Origin: Prevotella sp.
GTDB taxonomy: Bacteria; Bacteroidota; Bacteroidia; Bacteroidales; Bacteroidaceae
DNA: 64,000 nucleotides
Assembly: GCA_016287755.1 (NCBI GenBank)
Contig: JAEEWT010000004.1
Span: forward strand, 124,001 to 188,000
Reading direction: 5' to 3'
The position numbers and the translations under genes were made by a program. The notes under the pieces were generated by a model, which saw nothing but the letters and a program-made list of their open reading frames with translations, was not told the origin of the DNA and did no database searches. This document shows positions 52,942-61,701 of the stretch, in pieces. Positions within the stretch are counted from its first letter, which is position 1. Every line of letters begins with the position of its first letter.

Positions 52942-55394
52942 TTCTTCTCTTCTTCAACCGTAAATGTTACAGGGTTCTTCACCAGTTCGTCCGTGAGGGC
53001 GAAATCCCAGACGTCCTGAATATTCTCCACATAGTGGAAGGTTACTCCCTTCAGATATACTTCGGGAATCTCATCGATATCTTTCTTGTTGTCACGACAC
53101 ATGATGATGTCGGTGATTCCAGCCCGACGGGCTGCCAGGATCTTCTCCTTAATGCCACCCACAGGCAATACCTTACCTCGTAAGGTTATCTCACCGGTCA
53201 TGGCAGTGTTCTTACGCACCTTACGCTGGGTGAGTGCCGAGGCGATGGAGGTGGCGATAGTGATACCTGCCGACGGTCCGTCCTTGGGTGTTGCTCCCTC
53301 CGGCACATGGATATGGATGTTCCAGTTGTCGAAGATGCGGTAGTCGATCTTCAACGTGTCGGCATGGGCCTTGACGTATTCAAGGGCGAGCACGGCCGAC
53401 TCCTTCATCACATCGCCGAGGTTTCCCGTAAGCGTAAGCTTAGAGCCCTTGCCTTTACTCAGACTGGTTTCGATGAACAGAATCTCACCGCCAACGCTGG
53501 TCCAGGCCAGACCTGTTACCACCCCGGCATAAGCATTACCCTGGTAGATATCGCGGTAGAAGGGTGGCTTGCCCAGCAGACCCTCTATTTCGTTTGGTGT
53601 AATCTTTTGGTAAGGCAGTGCCATCTCCTTGGCTTTGGTAAAGGCCAATTTTCTGAGGGCTTTGTTGATTTGCTTCTCCAACTGACGGACACCGCTCTCA
53701 CGGGTATATTGCTCGATGATCTTTTCCGTGGCAGCCTTGTTGAACTGCAGCGAACGCTCTGTTGCCAAACCGGTATTCTCCTTCTCCTTGGGGATGAGGT
53801 GTCGTTTGGCAATCTCAATCTTCTCTTCTGTGATGTAGCCACTTACCTCAATCACCTCCATACGGTCGAGTAGGGGACGTGGAATGGTATTGAGGTCGTT
53901 GGCTGTGGCGATGAAGAGCACCTTGCTCAAATCGTAGTCCACATCCAGATAGTTGTCATGGAAAGCAGAGTTCTGCTCAGGATCAAGCACTTCCAGCAGC
54001 GCTGATGACGGGTCACCGTTGATGGTGTTCTGTGTTACCTTATCAATCTCATCAAGGATAAAGACGGGGTTTGACGATCCTGCCTTCTGGATGGCTTTGA
54101 TGATTCGACCCGGCATAGCACCGACGTAGGTACGACGGTGACCGCGGATTTCCGACTCATCGTGCATACCACCCAATGAGATGCGCACGTATTTGCGCTT
54201 CATGGCCTCGGCTATACTCTTTCCTAAAGAAGTCTTACCGACACCCGGAGGACCGTAAAGACAGATGATGGGTGACTTCAGGTCACCACGCAGACTGAGT
54301 ACGGCCATGTATTCCAGGATGCGCTCCTTGACCTTCTCCATGCCGTAGTGGTCCTTATCAAGGATTCGCTGCGCACGCTTCAGATTCAGATCATCGCTGG
54401 TGAACTCTCCCCACGGCAGATTCACCAGTGTCTGCAGGTAGTTCAGCTGGACACTGTACTCCGGACCTTGCGGGTTGAGCATGTCTAACTTGTCGAGTTC
54501 CTTGAAGAAGGTGGTTCGTATATCTTCGTTCCATTTCTTCTTCTCGGCCTTCTCCACCAATTCCTTACGCTCTGGAGATCCTTCGCCGTTACCCAGTTCC
54601 TCCTTGATGTTCCGGATTTGCTGTTGCAGGAAGTACTCTCGCTGCTGTTCATCAAGGTCTTCACGGGTACGACTTCTGATATCCTGCTTGATCTCTTCGA
54701 GCTGGAGTTCACGGTGCATGATGCGCAGCACCTTGATGACACGTTCCTTGAGATTCGACTCCTCGAGCAGCTTCATCTTCTCTTCGATGGCAAAGGGCAT
54801 GCTGGAGCAGATGAAGTTCAGCATCACCAGATGATTGTTGATGTTCTGGATGGCGAACTGAGCCTCATCTGGAATATCTTCGTTCTGCTTGATGTAATCG
54901 ATACCCGCATTACGCAGGTCGGCAATGGCTGTCATGAACTCGGTGTCTCCATCGTCGGGAATGAGTTCCGGCGCCAGATGAACCTCACCCTTCAGGTAAG
55001 GACGGGTACGTTTCAGGGAAATCAGATTACATCTACCCAGTCCTTGAACAATCACTGTAATGTTGTTGTTGGAATTGGGAAGTTCCAGAACACGGATAAT
55101 CTTTGCGAATACACCGTATTCGTATAAATCATCCTTAGTAGGGTTTTCTATATTGGCGTTCTTCTGTGAGAACACAGCGAAGATAGCGTCTTCTTTGTCC
55201 TTCAGGTGTTCTACCAGACTGATGCTGGCCGACCGGCCGATCAGAATCGGTGATACAACACCAGGAAAGAGGATCAGGTTGCGTGTTGCAAGGATAGGCA
55301 CCTCACCATCAGCTCCTCCACAAAGGAGTCGTGTGATGTCTCCTTCGTAGTCGGCAATCATGGAGAATGCGCTGTTATTTTGACTATTTCTCAT
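52938..55394 (-). CDS. lon: ATP-dependent protease Lon
   Basis: An 818-residue protein with the full LonA order: N-terminal substrate domain ([23 protein letters not shown]), coiled-coil ([30 protein letters not shown]), and AAA+ domain with Walker [10 protein letters not shown], Walker B and DEIDK. The protease domain has the catalytic dyad Ser708 ([10 protein letters not shown]) and Lys749 ([16 protein letters not shown]). It degrades damaged and regulatory proteins. It is the first gene of the lon-tgt-lptF operon and has a -7 box TACCTTTG on the - strand at plus 55418-55425. Confidence 0.97.
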   Translation of the reverse strand: MRNSQNNSAFSMIADYEGDITRLLCGGADGEVPILATRNLILFPGVVSPILIGRSASISLVEHLKDKEDAIFAVFSQKNANIENPTKDDLYEYGVFAKIIRVLELPNSNNNITVIVQGLGRCNLISLKRTRPYLKGEVHLAPELIPDDGDTEFMTAIADLRNAGIDYIKQNEDIPDEAQFAIQNINNHLVMLNFICSSMPFAIEEKMKLLEESNLKERVIKVLRIMHRELQLEEIKQDIRSRTREDLDEQQREYFLQQQIRNIKEELGNGEGSPERKELVEKAEKKKWNEDIRTTFFKELDKLDMLNPQGPEYSVQLNYLQTLVNLPWGEFTSDDLNLKRAQRILDKDHYGMEKVKERILEYMAVLSLRGDLKSPIICLYGPPGVGKTSLGKSIAEAMKRKYVRISLGGMHDESEIRGHRRTYVGAMPGRIIKAIQKAGSSNPVFILDEIDKVTQNTINGDPSSALLEVLDPEQNSAFHDNYLDVDYDLSKVLFIATANDLNTIPRPLLDRMEVIEVSGYITEEKIEIAKRHLIPKEKENTGLATERSLQFNKAATEKIIEQYTRESGVRQLEKQINKALRKLAFTKAKEMALPYQKITPNEIEGLLGKPPFYRDIYQGNAYAGVVTGLAWTSVGGEILFIETSLSKGKGSKLTLTGNLGDVMKESAVLALEYVKAHADTLKIDYRIFDNWNIHIHVPEGATPKDGPSAGITIATSIASALTQRKVRKNTAMTGEITLRGKVLPVGGIKEKILAARRAGITDIIMCRDNKKDIDEIPEVYLKGVTFHYVENIQDVWDFALTDELVKNPVTFTVEEEKK

Positions 55395-55417
55395 AATTCT
55401 ACTTCAAATTTGGGATG

Positions 55418-55425
55418 CAAAGGTA
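55418..55425 (-). promoter_or_regulatory. lon -7 promoter box
   Basis: TACCTTTG on the - strand, about 25 bp from the lon start. No TTG stands at the usual -33 distance. Confidence 0.45.
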
Positions 55426-55499
55426 CACATTTATCTTCATAAAATGCCATTTGTAACACAATATTTAATATAATTAGGTGTAATCTCTCATATTTTTCT

Positions 55500-55507
55500 T
55501 AATTTTG
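55500..55507 (+). promoter_or_regulatory. trmN6 -7 promoter box
   Basis: TAATTTTG (55500-55507) matches TAnnTTTG and ends only 8 bases before the ATG at 55516. If used, the mRNA has practically no leader. Confidence 0.45.
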
Positions 55508-55515
55508 CACTTGAT

Positions 55516-56199
55516 ATGTCTAATTCGTATTTCCGTTTCAAACAATTCACCATCCATCAGGAGCAATGTGCCATGAAAGTGGGTACCGATGGAACACTAC
55601 TCGGGGCCTGGGCCCAAGGAGGGGAGAGAATACTGGATATCGGTACGGGTACTGGCTTGATAGCCTTGATGATGGCGCAACGCTTTCCCCAAGCACAGGT
55701 GGTGGGTATTGACATTGACGGTATGGCTTGTAAGCAAGCACTTGAGAACGTGGCAGCATCACCCTTCCAAAACCGAGTGCAGATTAGTCATCTTTCTTTA
55801 CAAGATTATACAGATGAATGGTTCGACTCCATTGTTAGCAACCCGCCGTTTTTTGTGCAGTCTCTTTCTTGTCCAGATGAACAGCGTACTACTGCCAGGC
55901 ATGCAGGGAGTCTGACTTATGCCGATTTGTTTCAAGGGGTGGTGCGTTTGTTACATGAAGACGGTGTCTTCTCTGCTGTCATTCCTACGGAATGCAGGGA
56001 TGCGTTTGATGCTGAAGCTATTCTCCATGGTTTGTGTCCTTTGGCGGAATGTGCAGTAAAGACATCTTTGCGCAAACAACCCAAAAGATTTCTGTTGTGC
56101 TATAGGAAAAAACCTTCTTCCTGTTATGTGAGAGATGTCCTGACAATCGGTTCTGAGGCGTATGTTGATCTAATGAAAGATTTTTATCTTTCGTATTAG
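55516..56199 (+). CDS. trmN6: tRNA1(Val) adenine(37)-N6-methyltransferase
   Basis: A 227-residue class I SAM methyltransferase. SAM motif I is ILDIGTGTGLIALMMAQRFP, and the catalytic NPPF motif for adenine-N6 is Asn109-Pro-Pro-Phe in SNPPFFVQS. The start YFRFKQFTIHQEQCAMKVGTDG agrees with the YfiC/TrmN6 family. It methylates A37 of tRNA-Val. It is divergent from lon and convergent with the lipid kinase gene. Confidence 0.88.
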   Translation: MSNSYFRFKQFTIHQEQCAMKVGTDGTLLGAWAQGGERILDIGTGTGLIALMMAQRFPQAQVVGIDIDGMACKQALENVAASPFQNRVQISHLSLQDYTDEWFDSIVSNPPFFVQSLSCPDEQRTTARHAGSLTYADLFQGVVRLLHEDGVFSAVIPTECRDAFDAEAILHGLCPLAECAVKTSLRKQPKRFLLCYRKKPSSCYVRDVLTIGSEAYVDLMKDFYLSY

Positions 56200-56209
56200 T
56201 CTTAGGCGT

Positions 56210-57247
56210 TTATCGGTTATTGAACTTACGTATCAGTTTCTTGTTCAGCGCCTGCGTGTTCCTACTGATCTTGGTAAGGTCTTCCCTCACAATGTTGAGG
56301 TCGTTGAAGAACTCACTGAAAGCGGTCTGTACCAAATTCGGCTGCCGTTTACTCTTATCACCGTCAGGGTTGACAATCATCTTGATTCCCTTATGGACGA
56401 GCTGGATATCCACATCGGCGGTTGTCATTACAGGATCACCGTCGTAGTGAATATACCCTTCTTTCTCCCTGTGGATATGGATGTGTTTGGTGCGGAAGGT
56501 TTTGATTTTCTGGTTCTTGTCGAGTGTCTTATTCATCATCTCGATGGCCACCTGAGGTGCTTCGAGCACATCGAACGGCTCCATGATAATCACATCCAAC
56601 AGACCGTCGCTCATGGAGGCCTGCGGGGCGATGTAGGCGTTATTGCCGTATTGGGACGCATTGGCACAGGAAATCAGGAAAGCCTTCCGGATCAATGTCC
56701 CTGTCTCGTCTTCAATATGATAGGTTTCAGGCTTATAGGTGAGTCCTTCACGCAGTACATTCTCGATATAGGTAACCGGTCCGCGCTTTCCTGCTTCTGC
56801 GAACTTCATGCTGATAAATGCATCGAAGCCCATACCGCAAGTACAAAAGAAAGGTATTTCGTTGATGATACCGTAGTCGAGGTCGTGTATGACGCAGCGG
56901 TTGATGATTTCAACGCTCTTCTTCGGATCCATCGGAAGTAACAGATGACGGGCCAGACCATTGCCTGAACCGCAGGGGATGATGCCCAGGGCTGTGTTGG
57001 AGTGGACGATGGAGCGGGCTACCTCATTGACCGTTCCGTCGCCTCCCACAGCAACCACCACATCTATACCGTTCTGTTGGGCCTCATACGCTATTTCCGC
57101 AGCATGACCCGCCTTTTCGGTTTCCTGAATGGAATAGTTGAACAGACTCTTATCAATCGTCTCTTCTATTATATCCGGAATGTTGTTTTTCTTCACGCTT
57201 CCGGAAATCGGGTTGATGATAAATGTTATGTTCTTCTTTGTAATCAT
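56210..57247 (-). CDS. Diacylglycerol/sphingoid lipid kinase family protein
   Basis: A 345-residue protein of the DAGK-catalytic (YegS/BmrU) family: INPISGSVKK at the start, VVAVGGDGTVNEVARSI and IPCGSGNGLARHLLLP, then a C-terminal beta-sandwich with YIHYDGDPV. Family members phosphorylate diacylglycerol, ceramide or related lipids using ATP. It is divergent from the serine palmitoyltransferase gene, which points to sphingolipid-related work, although this is inferred from position only. Confidence 0.85.
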   Translation of the reverse strand: MITKKNITFIINPISGSVKKNNIPDIIEETIDKSLFNYSIQETEKAGHAAEIAYEAQQNGIDVVVAVGGDGTVNEVARSIVHSNTALGIIPCGSGNGLARHLLLPMDPKKSVEIINRCVIHDLDYGIINEIPFFCTCGMGFDAFISMKFAEAGKRGPVTYIENVLREGLTYKPETYHIEDETGTLIRKAFLISCANASQYGNNAYIAPQASMSDGLLDVIIMEPFDVLEAPQVAIEMMNKTLDKNQKIKTFRTKHIHIHREKEGYIHYDGDPVMTTADVDIQLVHKGIKMIVNPDGDKSKRQPNLVQTAFSEFFNDLNIVREDLTKISRNTQALNKKLIRKFNNR

Positions 57248-57353
57248 CGCTGCAAAGGTAAAAAGAAATCTTGAGAAACGGAAATTTTAGGTCAAGAATG
57301 ATAGTTATTTGTTTTTTTCTGAAAAAAATGGTGAGTGATTGCATTATTTTTTG

Positions 57354-57361
57354 TACCTTTG
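57354..57361 (+). promoter_or_regulatory. Promoter box of the serine palmitoyltransferase gene
   Basis: TACCTTTG at 57354-57361, about 43 bp upstream of the start, with a TTG 12 bp further upstream. The opposite strand carries TACCTTTG at plus 57255-57262 (CAAAGGTA) near the lipid kinase start. Confidence 0.5.
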
Positions 57362-57403
57362 CAGCCTGTAATTATAAATAGTTGAATAACACCTATCTTA
57401 TAT

Positions 57404-58594
57404 ATGGGAGTTTTACAAGAAAGATACAAGCAGTATCGTGAACCGCAGAAGTTTATTGAACGCGGTGTTTATCCCTATTTCCGTGCAATTACTGGTAAGC
57501 AGGGAACTGAAGTGGAAATGGGCGGACACAAGGTTCTGATGTTCGGTTCAAATGCCTATACAGGACTGACTGGCGATCAGCGAATCATTGATAAAGCCAA
57601 GGAAGCCCTTGATAAATATGGCTCTGGATGTGCCGGCAGTCGTTTCCTCAATGGAACGCTCGACCTGCATGTTCAGTTGGAAAAGGAAATCGCCGAGTAT
57701 ATCCATAAGGATGATTGTCTTTGTTTCTCTACTGGTTTCTCTGTAAACCAGGGTGTCATTGCCATGGTGGTGAGCAAAGGCGACTATATCATCTGTGATG
57801 ATCGTGACCATGCCAGTATTGTTGACGGCCGTCGGCTCTCTTTTGCCCGTCCGTTGCATTACAAGCATAACGATATGGCTGACCTGGAGCGTGTTCTCCA
57901 GAGTCTGCCTGAAGAAGGTATCAAGCTGATCGTTGTCGATGGTGTCTTCTCCATGGAAGGCGATCTGGCCAATCTTCCTGAAATTGTCAAGCTCAAGAAG
58001 AAGTATCCCAATGTGGCTATCATGGTGGATGAGGCTCATGGTATCGGTGTATTCGGCAATCAGGGTAGGGGAGTATGCGATCATTTCGGTCTGACCGACG
58101 AGGTTGACCTGATCATGGGTACTTTCTCCAAGTCGATGGCCAGCATCGGTGGTTTCATTGCTTCTGATGCCGACACCATCAACTATCTGCGCCACACCTG
58201 TCGCACCTATATCTTCTCAGCTTCCAATACCCCTGCAGCCACAGCAGCTGCACTCGAAGCACTGCACATCATTCAGCAGGAGCCTGAGCGTATCGAAGCA
58301 TTGTGGAAGGTTACCCGTTATGCCTTGCGTCGTTTCCGTGAGGAGGGCTTTGAGATCGGTGAGACCGAGAGTCCTATCATTCCACTTTACGTCCGCGACG
58401 TAGAGAAAACATTCCTGGTAACAGCATTGGCATTCAATGCCGGTGTGTTCATCAATCCTGTTATCCCACCAGCATGTGCTCCGCAGGATACATTGGTGCG
58501 TTTCGCTTTGATGGCCACACATACAGAAGAGCAAGTTGAGCGTGGTGTGCAGGCCTTGAAGAAGATTTTTGTTGAGCAGGGCATCATCAAATAA
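57404..58594 (+). CDS. spt: Serine palmitoyltransferase (sphingolipid biosynthesis)
   Basis: A 396-residue PLP enzyme of the alpha-oxoamine synthase family: EVEMGGHKVLMFGSNAYTGL, YGSGCAGSRFLNGTLDLHVQLEKEIA, DHASIVDGRRLS, VDEAHGIGVFG and the PLP lysine Lys243 in GTFSKSMASIGGF. The sequence closely follows the Bacteroides serine palmitoyltransferase as I remember it, which joins serine and palmitoyl-CoA to start ceramide and sphingolipid synthesis. It is a single gene divergent from a lipid kinase and is followed by tRNA-Pro. Confidence 0.92.
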   Translation: MGVLQERYKQYREPQKFIERGVYPYFRAITGKQGTEVEMGGHKVLMFGSNAYTGLTGDQRIIDKAKEALDKYGSGCAGSRFLNGTLDLHVQLEKEIAEYIHKDDCLCFSTGFSVNQGVIAMVVSKGDYIICDDRDHASIVDGRRLSFARPLHYKHNDMADLERVLQSLPEEGIKLIVVDGVFSMEGDLANLPEIVKLKKKYPNVAIMVDEAHGIGVFGNQGRGVCDHFGLTDEVDLIMGTFSKSMASIGGFIASDADTINYLRHTCRTYIFSASNTPAATAAALEALHIIQQEPERIEALWKVTRYALRRFREEGFEIGETESPIIPLYVRDVEKTFLVTALAFNAGVFINPVIPPACAPQDTLVRFALMATHTEEQVERGVQALKKIFVEQGIIK

Positions 58595-58606
58595 TGATGT
58601 AAAAAT

Positions 58607-58637
58607 TTGCACGACTCAGAAAAAGTCTGTACCTTTG
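58607..58637 (+). promoter_or_regulatory. Promoter of tRNA-Pro
   Basis: TTG (58607-58609) is 20 bp from TACCTTTG (58630-58637), a full -33/-7 match. The tRNA begins 21 bp later. Confidence 0.7.
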
Positions 58638-58658
58638 CAGCCGCATTTCAAACATGCA

Positions 58659-58732
58659 CGGGGTGTAGCGCAGTCCGGTAGCGCACCTGGTTTGGGACCA
58701 GGGTGTCGCAGGTTCGAATCCTGTCACCCCGA
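58659..58732 (+). tRNA. tRNA-Pro (TGG)
   Basis: A 74-base cloverleaf: acceptor CGGGGTG/CACCCCG, anticodon loop TTTGGGA (anticodon TGG), and T-loop GGTTCGAATCC. No CCA is encoded. Confidence 0.95.
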
Positions 58733-58754
58733 CATTTTGTTTGAAAGCTTGTTT

Positions 58755-58790
58755 TCTCCACAATTCTCACTCCACATTTCACTCTTTTCA
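58755..58790. repeat. CTCCACA-type simple repeat before the DnaJ-like gene
   Basis: The spacer between tRNA-Pro and the DnaJ-like gene includes CTCCACAATTCTCACTCCAC and a CACTCTTTTC tail, a degenerate member of the same repeat family as at 4.5 and 14.7 kb. A different tandem repeat, two copies of CTTATCACTTCTC, sits before the EamA gene at about 61673-61699. Confidence 0.5.
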
Positions 58791-58792
58791 TT

Positions 58793-59614
58793 ATGTCAAT
58801 AGGAAAATGGATTGGTGGCTTCTTAGGCTTTATGACAGCCGGACCCCTTGGGGCACTGGCAGGTTATGCCTTGGGTTCACTGTTCGATCAACTGTTGGGA
58901 TCGTTCAATGAAGGGAATGAGTATATTGGAAGAGGTAGCGGTTCCCGCTACGACAGTTCTTATCGCGAGACTTACGGGAATGCCCAACAGGTGAACATGG
59001 GAGACAGGAACAGTTTCCTGTTTAGTATTCTTGTGCTTGCATCTTATATCATCCGTGCCGACCAGAAGGTGATGCACAGCGAGATGGAGATGATGCGCCA
59101 GTTCCTGCGCCAGAACTTCGGGTACGGAGCCGTAACACAAGGTGAGCAGATCCTCAAGCGTTTATTTGATCAGCAGAAGCAGATGGGTGATGCAGCCTAT
59201 AGGAATGTGGTGATGCAGAGCTGTCAGCAGATTTCCATGCATCTGCCTTACGAGCAGTGTCTTCAGATGCTCTCTTTCCTGGCTCAGGTGGCTCGCGCCG
59301 ACGGTGTGGTTGACCCCCGTGAGGTGAATGCCTTACGAGAAGTGGCAAGGGCTTTGGGACTGAATGACAAGGAGGTGGATTCCATGCTGAACCTTTCTGA
59401 TGGAAGCACAAATCTGGAGGCGGCCTACAAGGTACTGGAGATTTCGCCGAATGCTACTGATGAGGAGGTAAGGAAGGCCTACAAGAAGCTGGCGTTGAAA
59501 CATCATCCCGACCGTGTGGCTACCCTGGGAGAGGATGTGAAACGAGCAGCGGAAAAGAAGTTCAAGGAAATCAATGCCGCGAAAGACCTGATATACAAGG
59601 CAAGAGGACTTTGA
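58793..59614 (+). CDS. TerB- and J-domain protein (DjlA-like)
   Basis: A 273-residue protein. A glycine-rich, possibly membrane-associated start (GGFLGFMTAGPLGALAGYALGSLFDQLL) is followed by a TerB-type helical domain (SILVLASYIIRADQKVMHSEMEMMRQFLRQNFG; ARADGVVDPREVNALREVARALGL). The C-terminal J domain (YKVLEISPNATDEEVRKAYKKLALKHHPDRVA) contains the HPD tripeptide that stimulates DnaK. It probably recruits Hsp70 to a membrane or surface task. Confidence 0.88.
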   Translation: MSIGKWIGGFLGFMTAGPLGALAGYALGSLFDQLLGSFNEGNEYIGRGSGSRYDSSYRETYGNAQQVNMGDRNSFLFSILVLASYIIRADQKVMHSEMEMMRQFLRQNFGYGAVTQGEQILKRLFDQQKQMGDAAYRNVVMQSCQQISMHLPYEQCLQMLSFLAQVARADGVVDPREVNALREVARALGLNDKEVDSMLNLSDGSTNLEAAYKVLEISPNATDEEVRKAYKKLALKHHPDRVATLGEDVKRAAEKKFKEINAAKDLIYKARGL

Positions 59615-59654
59615 CAAAGCATATGCATCATTGAAATAATACCTTATTCTTACT

Positions 59655-60902
59655 ATGAAAACAAACGGAAAGATACAACTCTATCCCATGGTACGTATGA
59701 CTGTCCTACTGATTTTGGGGATGGTCGTGGCTTATTACACATCCGGTCTTATACCTTGTTGGCTATGGCTGGGTGGAGCGCTGATCCTTTTGTTGATGAC
59801 CCTCTTGGTTCGACAAGAGTTGCGGCAGTCGGTTGTTGTTATGCTACTTGTCTTCCTTTTCGGTGGCTGTTTGATGAGTCGTAGTCTGTTGTTAGCGTCA
59901 TCTCCAACCGATACTAAGGAAGTTTCTCCATCAATGATGCAACGTGCCCAGACCAACGCTTTGGAGTTACGAAACCAGTTGGTGAGCACCTTATCAGACA
60001 AGGGATTGGAACATCAGGAACTGGCTATAGTGTCAGCGATGACTCTTGGCGATAAATCGTTGATTGACAAAGATCTAAGAAGCGATTATTCAAGAGCTGG
60101 TGCATCGCATGTGTTGGCATTAAGTGGCCTTCATTTGGGCATTATCTATTTTGTGTTCTCCTTCATGACCGCACGTTGGCGCCGACGTTATCACCACTGG
60201 TCGCGCCCCGTAGTCGAAGGTTTGATCCTGATCACGATTTGGTCGTATGTGGTCTTGGTTGGTATGTCACCCTCTGTAGTGCGTGCCGCCATCATGATGA
60301 CTGTCTATTCCCTGTTGTCATTACAGAACAGGAACCGGTCATCACTGAACGCTTTGGCTTTCACCGCCATCATCATGCTCGTGGCCGATCCTATGATTCT
60401 TTTCAACATCAGCTTCCAGTTGTCGTTCGTTGCTGTGGCGTTTATCCTTCTCTACCAAGGTCGTATCTATTCCTTGATACCCTCCTCGTCGCATCCCATC
60501 GTCAAGTGGTGCTGGCGACTCCTGTCAGTGTCCCTTGCAGCCCAATTGGGGGTAGCACCTCTTACCGCCTATTATTTCCATCATGTATCCAGCTATTTCC
60601 TCTTGTCGAGTCTTGTTGTGATGGTGTTCACCCCCCTGATCATCTATCTCTCGCTCCTTTTCTTCCTCCTGATGTGGCTACCGGCAGTACAGTCGTGGCT
60701 CGTTGTACCGCTTTCGTGGCTTGTACATATCCAGAATACCTGTCTGCAGGGCGTTTCCTCCCTGCCTGGTTCCACCTTTGTTACACCCTCGCTACATCCC
60801 TTGCAGGTATGTATGATCTACGTCATCATCTTTGCCGTTGATGCAATGATTTACCGCTTTCGTTTGTACAAACAAAATATAATTAGTAACTTTGCGTCGT
60901 GA
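59655..60902 (+). CDS. ComEC/Rec2-family competence protein (compact form)
   Basis: A 415-residue polytopic membrane protein with the competence domain: AIVSAMTLGDKSLIDKDLRSDYSRAGASHVLALSGLHLGIIYFVF and VGMSPSVVRAAIMMTVYSLLSLQNRNRSSLNALAFTAIIMLVADPMILFNISFQLSFVAVAFILL. It lacks the long N-terminal OB-like part and the C-terminal metallo-beta-lactamase domain of full ComEC. Such short forms are typical of Bacteroidota. It forms the channel for single-stranded DNA uptake in competent bacteria. The stop overlaps the truA GTG (GTGA). Confidence 0.85.
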   Translation: MKTNGKIQLYPMVRMTVLLILGMVVAYYTSGLIPCWLWLGGALILLLMTLLVRQELRQSVVVMLLVFLFGGCLMSRSLLLASSPTDTKEVSPSMMQRAQTNALELRNQLVSTLSDKGLEHQELAIVSAMTLGDKSLIDKDLRSDYSRAGASHVLALSGLHLGIIYFVFSFMTARWRRRYHHWSRPVVEGLILITIWSYVVLVGMSPSVVRAAIMMTVYSLLSLQNRNRSSLNALAFTAIIMLVADPMILFNISFQLSFVAVAFILLYQGRIYSLIPSSSHPIVKWCWRLLSVSLAAQLGVAPLTAYYFHHVSSYFLLSSLVVMVFTPLIIYLSLLFFLLMWLPAVQSWLVVPLSWLVHIQNTCLQGVSSLPGSTFVTPSLHPLQVCMIYVIIFAVDAMIYRFRLYKQNIISNFAS

Positions 60903-61639
60903 AAAGATATTTTGTATATTTTGGTTACGACGGAACCGCTTACCACGGTTGGCAGATACAGCCTAACGGGAACTCTGTGCAGGCCGAGTTGCAACGTTGT
61001 CTGAGTACGCTGTTACGGGAAGAGATAACTGTGACAGGGGCGGGGAGAACCGATGCAGGTGTTCATGCCCGGAAGATGACGGCCCACTTCGATACAGAGC
61101 AGATCATTGATGGTAAGCAGCTGGCCTATAAACTCAATCGCATCCTTCCCAATGACATTGCCGTAACGGAAGTGAAAGAGGTGCCTTCAGACCTCCATGC
61201 GCGTTTCAGTGCCATTGCCCGTACCTATCATTATTATATCCATACACAGAAAGATCCGTTCCTATGGAACTCATCTTGCGAGTTGCATTATGCTCTTGAT
61301 TTTGATAAGATGAACGAGGCGGCAGCCAAACTGCTCACCTATTCCGACTTCGGCGCTTTCTGTAAGAGTCATGCCGATGTGAAGACCACCTTGTGTCAGG
61401 TTACCGTCGCACGCTGGGTTCAGCAGTCGCCATATAGCTGGTACTTCGAGATCACCGCCAACCGCTTCTTACGTAACATGGTGCGAGCCGTGGTGGGAAC
61501 GCTCATCGATGTGGGGCGCGGTCGTCTGTCTATAGATGACTTCTGCAGGATTATAGAAGGGAAGAAGCGTACCGATGCAGGAGAAAGCATGCCTGCCCAC
61601 GCCCTCTTCCTCGAAGATGTGTCCTATCCTCAAACTTGA
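60899..61639 (+). CDS. truA: tRNA pseudouridine(38-40) synthase TruA
   Basis: A 246-residue protein with a GTG start overlapping the comEC stop by 4 bp, a coupling that supports this start (KRYFVYFGYDGTAYHGWQIQPNG). Catalytic Asp52 is in GAGRTDAGVHA, with RTYHYYI and RFLRNMVRAVVGTLIDVGRG further on. It isomerises uridines 38-40 in the anticodon arm of tRNAs. Confidence 0.95.
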   Translation: MKRYFVYFGYDGTAYHGWQIQPNGNSVQAELQRCLSTLLREEITVTGAGRTDAGVHARKMTAHFDTEQIIDGKQLAYKLNRILPNDIAVTEVKEVPSDLHARFSAIARTYHYYIHTQKDPFLWNSSCELHYALDFDKMNEAAAKLLTYSDFGAFCKSHADVKTTLCQVTVARWVQQSPYSWYFEITANRFLRNMVRAVVGTLIDVGRGRLSIDDFCRIIEGKKRTDAGESMPAHALFLEDVSYPQT

Positions 61640-61701
61640 CTTCAGCATCATAGTGGTAATCAAACTTTTTTCTTATCACTTCTCTCTTATCACTTCTCAT
61701 C

